DNA of 64,000 bases from Amaurobius ferox (lineage: Eukaryota; Arthropoda; Arachnida; Araneae; Amaurobiidae). Positions 59,700-64,000 of this stretch are shown one piece after another. The DNA is taken from NCBI GenBank assembly GCA_951213105.1, contig OX578136.1:69177230-69241229 (forward strand), read 5' to 3'. The notes below the pieces were generated by a model, which was not told the origin of the DNA, searched no databases, and was given only the letters and a program-made list of their open reading frames with translations. The first letter of the stretch is position 1. Each line of letters starts with the position of its first letter. The position numbers were made by a program, and so were the translations under genes.

Positions 59700-61320
59700 G
59701 AATTTTTTATTACAACTTTCAAGAACAAAATGTATGAGAACATTCCATTCCATTCTATTTTAAATCATTTTAAAGTATATCTTCCTTTGTCTAATATAAA
59801 AATCATGATCAATTACAGATTCGTCAAAACCAACGGAAAGACATTTTTCAACTATAACCAAATCTGTCAAGATGTTGCATCAAATAATGTAGATTCTTGT
59901 AATTGTCATGAGAATATTCATAGTGACACTCATCATAAGCATATAATTTCCGGAAATTTGGATTTTGTTAAAGACAAAAGACTTAACAACCTTTTTCAAC
60001 TCGATACAAAGTACCGTATACAAGAATTTAAATATGTACATGAAGAATTTTATAATGATCTCGACATCTTCATTTATAGATTGGAGGTAAAACATTGTTT
60101 ACCAGTACAAGCATTTAATGAGTGAAAATATAATTTTTACAGAGCTTTTTGTCACTACTACCCGCAGCATAGCAAAAACAAAAGAGAAATTAAATTTCCA
60201 TCATCTATCAAGCAATTTTAAGAGGAATATGTTTTAACATATACAGATAAAATTGTATCAAATTATGCCTTCACATGTAAGAAGTTCTATGTGGATACAC
60301 TAAACAAAAGTTACAGAGACAGTGAAATGTATGCTTTAATACCCAGTAACGCATTGATACTGACAAATAGAATAAAGGCACTTTACAAAAGAATAGGAAT
60401 AGATATTAAAACTATAAAATATCCATATTTGGTACTCATCCCCAAATTACACAAAATACCTGTCAAGTTTCGAACTGTGACGGTGGGATGTGGTTCATAC
60501 TCGGAAAAAGCAAACAAAAAACTTCTGGATCTACTCAAAATAGTTATGCATGATATTAAAAGACATAACTCTATCATGATAAAAAACGGACAGGAACTGA
60601 TAGGCCGACTGAAATTTTGTCATAACGATATCAACTTTAAAAGTTACGACTTTCGAGATCTTTTTAACAATATTGATTTAACTAATTTACAATTAATTCT
60701 GAAAGATCTACATGAAAAATACGATTTAAAACAATATATAACCTATAGAAGATAGATCCACTTGGTGGAATTGGTATTAAAGGAAAACATACTTCACGAC
60801 GGAAGCAATTTTTACAAGCAAATCAAAGGCATACATATGGTGGGGAGTTGCTCGTCAATACTAGCAGATATCTATCTATCTAAATACGAAAGAGGCACTC
60901 ATATCCTATTGGAAATGCCTTACTTCCGTTACGTCGATGATGTGTTAATTGGGGGATATGGAACCACCCCTTTCTTTGACTTTTCTTTCTACCCAAGCGA
61001 ATTGGATCTTATTGAAAATTCTGAGTGTGAAGACGGATCGGTGAAATTCTTGGATTTAGCAATCAAAAAACACCAGAAATATGGAATATATACAGAGTTA
61101 CACGACAAAAGATAATCATACAGGATCAAGGTAAATCATATAATCGATTGGAATTCAAACCTTACAAAGTATGTCTTCAGAAATATAATAATTGGTCACT
61201 TTAGAAGATATCAAAATTACAATACTTTTAGGAAAGACTGCATTTACAAATGTAAAAATTTGCAGAGGAAGCTATAAAAAGAAATTATCCAATCAATTTT
61301 ATATAACATTATTACAATTC
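59700..61320 (+). pseudogene. CxC linker and reverse transcriptase of N5 (stops)
   Basis: In one frame from 'EFFITTFKNKMYENIP' it reads 'VKTNGKTFFNYNQICQD', the CxC linker 'DSCNCHENIHSDTHHKH', then 'IISGNLDF'. Stops are TGA 60123-60125 (Trp in N6), TAA 60219-60221 (Lys in N4), TAG 60753-60755 (Tyr in N4) and TAA 61113-61115 (Glu in N4). RT motifs are 'YPYLVLIPKLHKIPVKFRT', 'YDFRDLFNNIDL' (A), 'GIHMVGSCSSILADIYL' (B, with P-to-H and G-to-V changes) and 'YFRYVDDVLIGGY' (C). The same 1-nt frame loss as N4 occurs near 61255. Catalytic Asp residues are kept, but the gene is dead. N4 and N6 over the same span fix the reading. Confidence 0.88.
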
Positions 61321-61607
61321 ATTTTTTAACGAAAAGTTGTAATCTAAATATTGATAATTGAGGTTTAATATTCATGACTGCGAAACTGTTATCCTGATAT
61401 ATCTCTGCGCATGAGCAACTTTACTTTCATAAGGAGATGCTCCATTGGGTTAGACTGACGGATGTTTCTCTTTCAAAATTCGTTTGTTTCTTCTTGGGTT
61501 CTGAGTCTGTTCTAGCGCTTTGTTTTCGCACATTTGGGAGACTGACCATGGAATTATGTTGGTGCCGTGAGCGTTACCCGGGTTGTAAAAGCTGCTTTAA
61601 GCGGGAA

Positions 61608-61629
61608 AGGGGTGTCGCAATCCACCCCT
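61608..61629 (+). other. Conserved tail hairpin H6 (loop TCGCAATC)
   Basis: A perfect 7-bp stem AGGGGTG/CACCCCT. It is preceded by 'acccgggttgtaaaagctgc' and 'gcggg', which can pair CCCG with CGGG, and followed by 'gccatttttatgtaattc'. Confidence 0.78.
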
Positions 61630-61797
61630 GCCATTTTTATGTAATTCATATGATCACTCCCGTCTTTATCTGCTTACATTCACGTATTCTACTAGGGAAA
61701 TTGAGCAGCATTTGCGCCTCCTCCTCTGTAGTGAATCGTTCTTTTAATTTCAGACTTCTATAGGATATGTCCTATTATTGTTTCACTTTATTGTAGC

Positions 61798-61798
<1 letters not shown>

Positions 61799-61833
<35 letters not shown>
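61799..61833. repeat. (TA)n microsatellite shared by N5 and N6 tails
   Basis: Short TA tract with a Penelope-like 3' end on each side. Confidence 0.97.
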
Positions 61834-61840
<7 letters not shown>

Positions 61841-61984
61841 GTAAACATAAAAAATTAAAATTATTTCCAGAGTTTTCCAATTATTCTCCAGAAGTTGGCG
61901 CAAAGCAGCGCACTCTCCTAAAGTAACATACAAGATTCATATGAAAAAATGAGGGAAATGACCAAATGCAAGGCATAAAATGGT

Positions 61985-62006
61985 AGAGGGGGATGGCGAC
62001 CCCTCT
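61985..62006 (-). other. Conserved tail hairpin H7 (loop TCGCCATC)
   Basis: A perfect 7-bp stem (AGAGGGG/CCCCTCT) closes the loop. Confidence 0.78.
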
Positions 62007-62245
62007 TTCCCGTTTAAAAGACTGCTTTTATGCCCGGGCAACACTCACGGTACCAATGCCATGCAGAAGTCATACTTCCGTATATGTGTCAAATCAAAAA
62101 CACTCGAAAAAGTGCAGAGTAAACAAATAGGAATCTACCAGGATTGCAAGGGAAGGAAAAGAATGGAAATGCAGCAAATGCCAGAGTGCCTTATATATAA
62201 AAGCAGTTTACGCATGCGTAATACGTTATTTTTACTTTCATCGTT

Positions 62246-63211
62246 CTATACCTCTGCCATATCCCTTAAATAAGCATTTTCTCCCTTTTTTGTATTAAAT
62301 AGGGAATTATAATAACATGTCAGAAAGCCAACTGGATAATTCCGTTTTATTGCCTCCTTCATAATATTCCTATTATGTATGATGCAATCTGACTTGAAAG
62401 TATTAATGCGTTGATTTCTTTTGAGGTGACCTATGACGACATTTCTGAAGATGTTTTTGGTCAAATTGGAACTCCAATCTATAATATGATTGATTTCCAT
62501 ATTGAAATTATTTCTCTTGTCATATAAGACGGTATAAGTACCATATCTACTGTCATGTTTTAGTGTGATATCTAGAAAATCAACACTATCATCCTCCTTA
62601 CTTTTATTCTCAATCAATTCCAGTTCTTTTGGATAAAAAGTAAAATCAAATTGGGGTGTATTCTTATATTGCCCAACAAGGACATCGTCAACATAACGAA
62701 AGTATGGCATTTCGTGTAGTATATGAGTGCCATTTTCAAATTTATTCAAGTATAGATCGGCGAGCAGGGATGAACAACCCCCTCCCATGGGAATACCCTT
62801 CACCTGTTGAAAATAGCTGGTGCCATCAAATAAGATATTTTCAAATAACACAATGCGAATCAGGTCCTTGTATTTTCTGAAGGTAATATGTTCTTTTAAG
62901 TCATATATTTCATGTAGTTCCTTCAAAATTTCATATAGATTTTCCAGATTGATGTTGTTGAATAAATCACGGAAATCGTAACTTTTGAAACGTATATCCT
63001 TGCTATAAAATGGAAGTCGGTTGATGACATCGTAACTATTATTTATCATTACTGTTCCTTGTTTCTTGAGTATAATCAGAACATTTTTAAGTATATTTAA
63101 AAGTTTTTCATTTGCAATTGTCAAATAGGATCCACATCCCACAGTCACCGGCCGGAATTTGACTGGATTTTTATGAAGTTTTGGTATTAATACCAGATAT
63201 GGAAAGTTAAC
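62246..63211 (-). pseudogene. Penelope-like reverse transcriptase of N6, catalytic part
   Basis: Open for ~320 codons. 'VNFPYLVLIPKLHKNPVKF' and 'RPVTVGCGSYL' are fingers region. Motif A is 'SYDFRDLFNNINLENL', motif B 'VKGIPMGGGCSSLLADLYL', motif C 'YFRYVDDVLVGQY'. The 'VDFLDITLKH' block and a thumb ending 'NAYLRDMAEV' follow. All expected catalytic residues are present. The N-terminal side is separated by a 38-bp fold-back insertion at 63212-63249, which puts a TAG (63211-63213) at the end of the upstream frame. Without that event the linker and RT would be one frame. This makes N6 the best reference for the family in this window. Confidence 0.92.
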
Positions 63212-63249
63212 TACTTTCCATATCTGGTATTAATACCAAATATGGAAAG
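63183..63249. repeat. Fold-back (template-switch) duplication in N6
   Basis: 'ggtattaataccagatatgg' with 'aaag' (63183-63206) is followed after 7 bp by its inverted copy (63214-63237), which in turn overlaps a third, forward copy (63226-63249). The 12-bp core 'ggtattaatacc' is itself a perfect palindrome. The net gain of 38 bp breaks the RT frame. Confidence 0.88.
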
Positions 63250-63999
63250 TAGTTCGATATCAATTAGTTTATACAGATCTTTGATTTTATTTGCCAGACA
63301 ATTTCCATTTTGTTGTAAAGGGGAGTACATTTGTTTGTCAAGATAACTATTTTTTAAAGTATCAACGTAGTATTTTCTGCATGTGAAAGCGTAATTTGAT
63401 ACTACTTTATCAGTATAAGTTATAACATATTTATCTTCATATTTATTGACTGCATTTTGAAGAGAAGGATAATACGTTTTTTTACACACTGTTTTGTAGT
63501 GGAGATTGAACATTTTGGTAAGGTTGTATTGCCATTCTTGGAAAGCTTGTATTGGCATGCTGTATTTTACGGCGAGTTTATATGTAAATTTCTTTAAATC
63601 TTGTTCAAAGTCCTTTTTAATATTTGTGAAATCTTGTATACGAAATTTCGTACCAAGTTGAAGCATAGATTTTAACTTCCGATTATCCAATAGATCCAGG
63701 TTTCCAGTGACAATGTGCCCATGATGGGTGTCTATATAAGGGCTGTTTTGACAACTACACTCTTCACTTTGATATACATGGATGTTTCTGCTTATACGAT
63801 TATAATTAAATATTTTTCTACCATTGGTTTGCACAAATTTATAAATCAGCTTTACCTCGATGTCAGGTATTGGCAAGAGATGTGCCAAGTTTTTTATATA
63901 TGTCTTGATTGGTATTCCATCATAATTTTTATTTTTGTAGGTAGTAACAAAAAGCTCTGCTGTAGTAGTTTTCTTCCGGGTAGAGGGTTTTAATACTAT
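63212..63999 (-). pseudogene. CxC linker and RT fingers of N6 (continues past window)
   Basis: Open from the window edge: 'TTTAELFVTTYKNKNYDG', 'YKFVQTNGRKIFNYNRIS', then the CxC linker 'EECSCQNSPYIDTHHGH' and 'IVTGNLDLLDN'. It continues through 'IQAFQEWQYNLTKMFN' and 'YVITYTDKVVSNYAFTC' to 'IKDLYKLIDIELL', where the fold-back insertion ends it. The CxC plus HH block between endonuclease and RT is a signature of N-terminal-endonuclease Penelope-like elements. The Trp in 'QEWQYN' shows that the TGA at 60123 in N5 is a plain nonsense mutation. Confidence 0.9.
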
Positions 64000-64000
64000 G

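Larger units (their letters stand above)
59021..61798 (+). mobile_element. Penelope-like (Naiad-type) element N5, nearly full length
   Basis: The most complete copy. The order is GIY-YIG endonuclease (59025-59680), CxC linker (about 59880-59960), RT (60140-61320) and 3' UTR with hairpin (61320-61798), ending at a (TA)n tract shared tail-to-tail with N6. An endonuclease before rather than after the RT is the defining layout of the Naiad/Chlamys branch of Penelope-like elements. The 5' end is clipped at the junction with N4, so the first residues and any upstream pseudo-LTR are lost. Confidence 0.9.
61834..64000 (-). mobile_element. Penelope-like (Naiad-type) element N6, runs off the window
   Basis: A minus-strand copy of a third subfamily. 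The 3' UTR is 61834-62245 with hairpin H7, the RT 62246-63211, and the linker with CxC 63211-63999. The reading frame is still open at the right edge of the window, so the endonuclease should lie beyond it. It is tail-to-tail with N5 across one TA tract. It is the best-preserved RT of the cluster, with a single disruptive event near 63212-63249. Confidence 0.9.

Noticed and set aside
60123..60125. In-frame TGA in N5 as a selenocysteine codon (spider Naiads are known to include selenoproteins)
   Set aside because: N6 has Trp (TGG) at this position, so TGA is a simple nonsense mutation. N5 has three further in-frame stops (TAA, TAG, TAA). Cysteines of the linker and endonuclease are encoded as TGT or TGC. 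I also found no tail segment with a convincing SECIS core (ATGA, AA loop, GA).
61320..61798. Hammerhead ribozyme in the Penelope-like tail
   Set aside because: I looked for CTGANGA followed by GAAA with supporting stems. A GAAA occurs after 'cggg' in some tails but no CTGANGA partner is conserved, so a canonical hammerhead is not supported.
62656..62880. Plus-strand frames opposite the Penelope-like RTs (also 21903-22142, 22961-23200, 58583-58822, 60383-60577)
   Set aside because: They are antisense shadows of conserved RT sequence and are alike only because the RTs are.

Overview
The window looks like a piece of an A/T-rich invertebrate nuclear genome. It is most likely arthropod, and a spider or other chelicerate is my best guess. 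The guess rests on the repeat content: Penelope-like retroelements with an N-terminal GIY-YIG endonuclease (Naiad type, known to be abundant in spiders and some other invertebrates), a BEL/Pao LTR element, a composite 5S-rRNA/tRNA SINE, Tc1 and CENP-B-type DNA transposons, and long (TA)n tracts. I found no convincing host protein-coding gene, tRNA gene, rRNA gene or CRISPR array. Nearly everything recognisable is a mobile element or its decay product.

Layout. 0-9 kb: A/T-rich spacer with a two-unit ~1-kb tandem repeat (1.63-3.45 kb), a ~193-bp tandem duplication (5.18-5.56 kb), a dispersed repeat (6.24-6.90 kb), a tRNA-derived SINE with target-site duplication (7.63-7.91 kb) and a weaker SINE candidate near 8.8 kb. 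9.37-10.82 kb: a decayed CENP-B/pogo-like transposase on the minus strand. 14.7-18.6 kb: two inverted copies of a ~1.3-1.5-kb TTAA-flanked non-autonomous element. One of them sits inside a dispersed repeat whose uninterrupted version occurs twice elsewhere in the window. 19.66-20.05 kb: a complete 5S/tRNA SINE. 20.75-23.85 kb: a head-to-head pair of 5'-truncated Penelope-like elements between (TA)n tracts, beside a solo UTR. 27.1-34.2 kb: a diverged array of roughly 620-bp tandem units, interrupted by a back-to-back pair of TTAA elements and a palindromic MITE. 35.97-40.92 kb: a decayed BEL/Pao retrotransposon on the minus strand. 41.36-41.74 kb: a second full-length 5S/tRNA SINE. 49.2-50.6 kb: a dead Tc1-type transposon with both terminal repeats. 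52.1-52.5 kb: a 32-bp minisatellite. 54.35-54.48 kb: a reverse-transcriptase scrap. 56.07-64.0 kb: a cluster of four Penelope-like copies. The last three run minus/plus/minus, head-to-head then tail-to-tail.

The Penelope-like copies are the centre of interest. Copy N5 preserves the permuted order GIY-YIG endonuclease, CxC linker, then RT. Both inverted pairs show the same architecture. Every recognisable copy carries, downstream of the RT, a small hairpin with a nearly invariant 8-nt loop (TCGCnATC) and a stem whose bases change in a compensatory way between copies. That hairpin is the best candidate here for an undescribed functional RNA element. All the copies in the window are broken, so none is presumed active.
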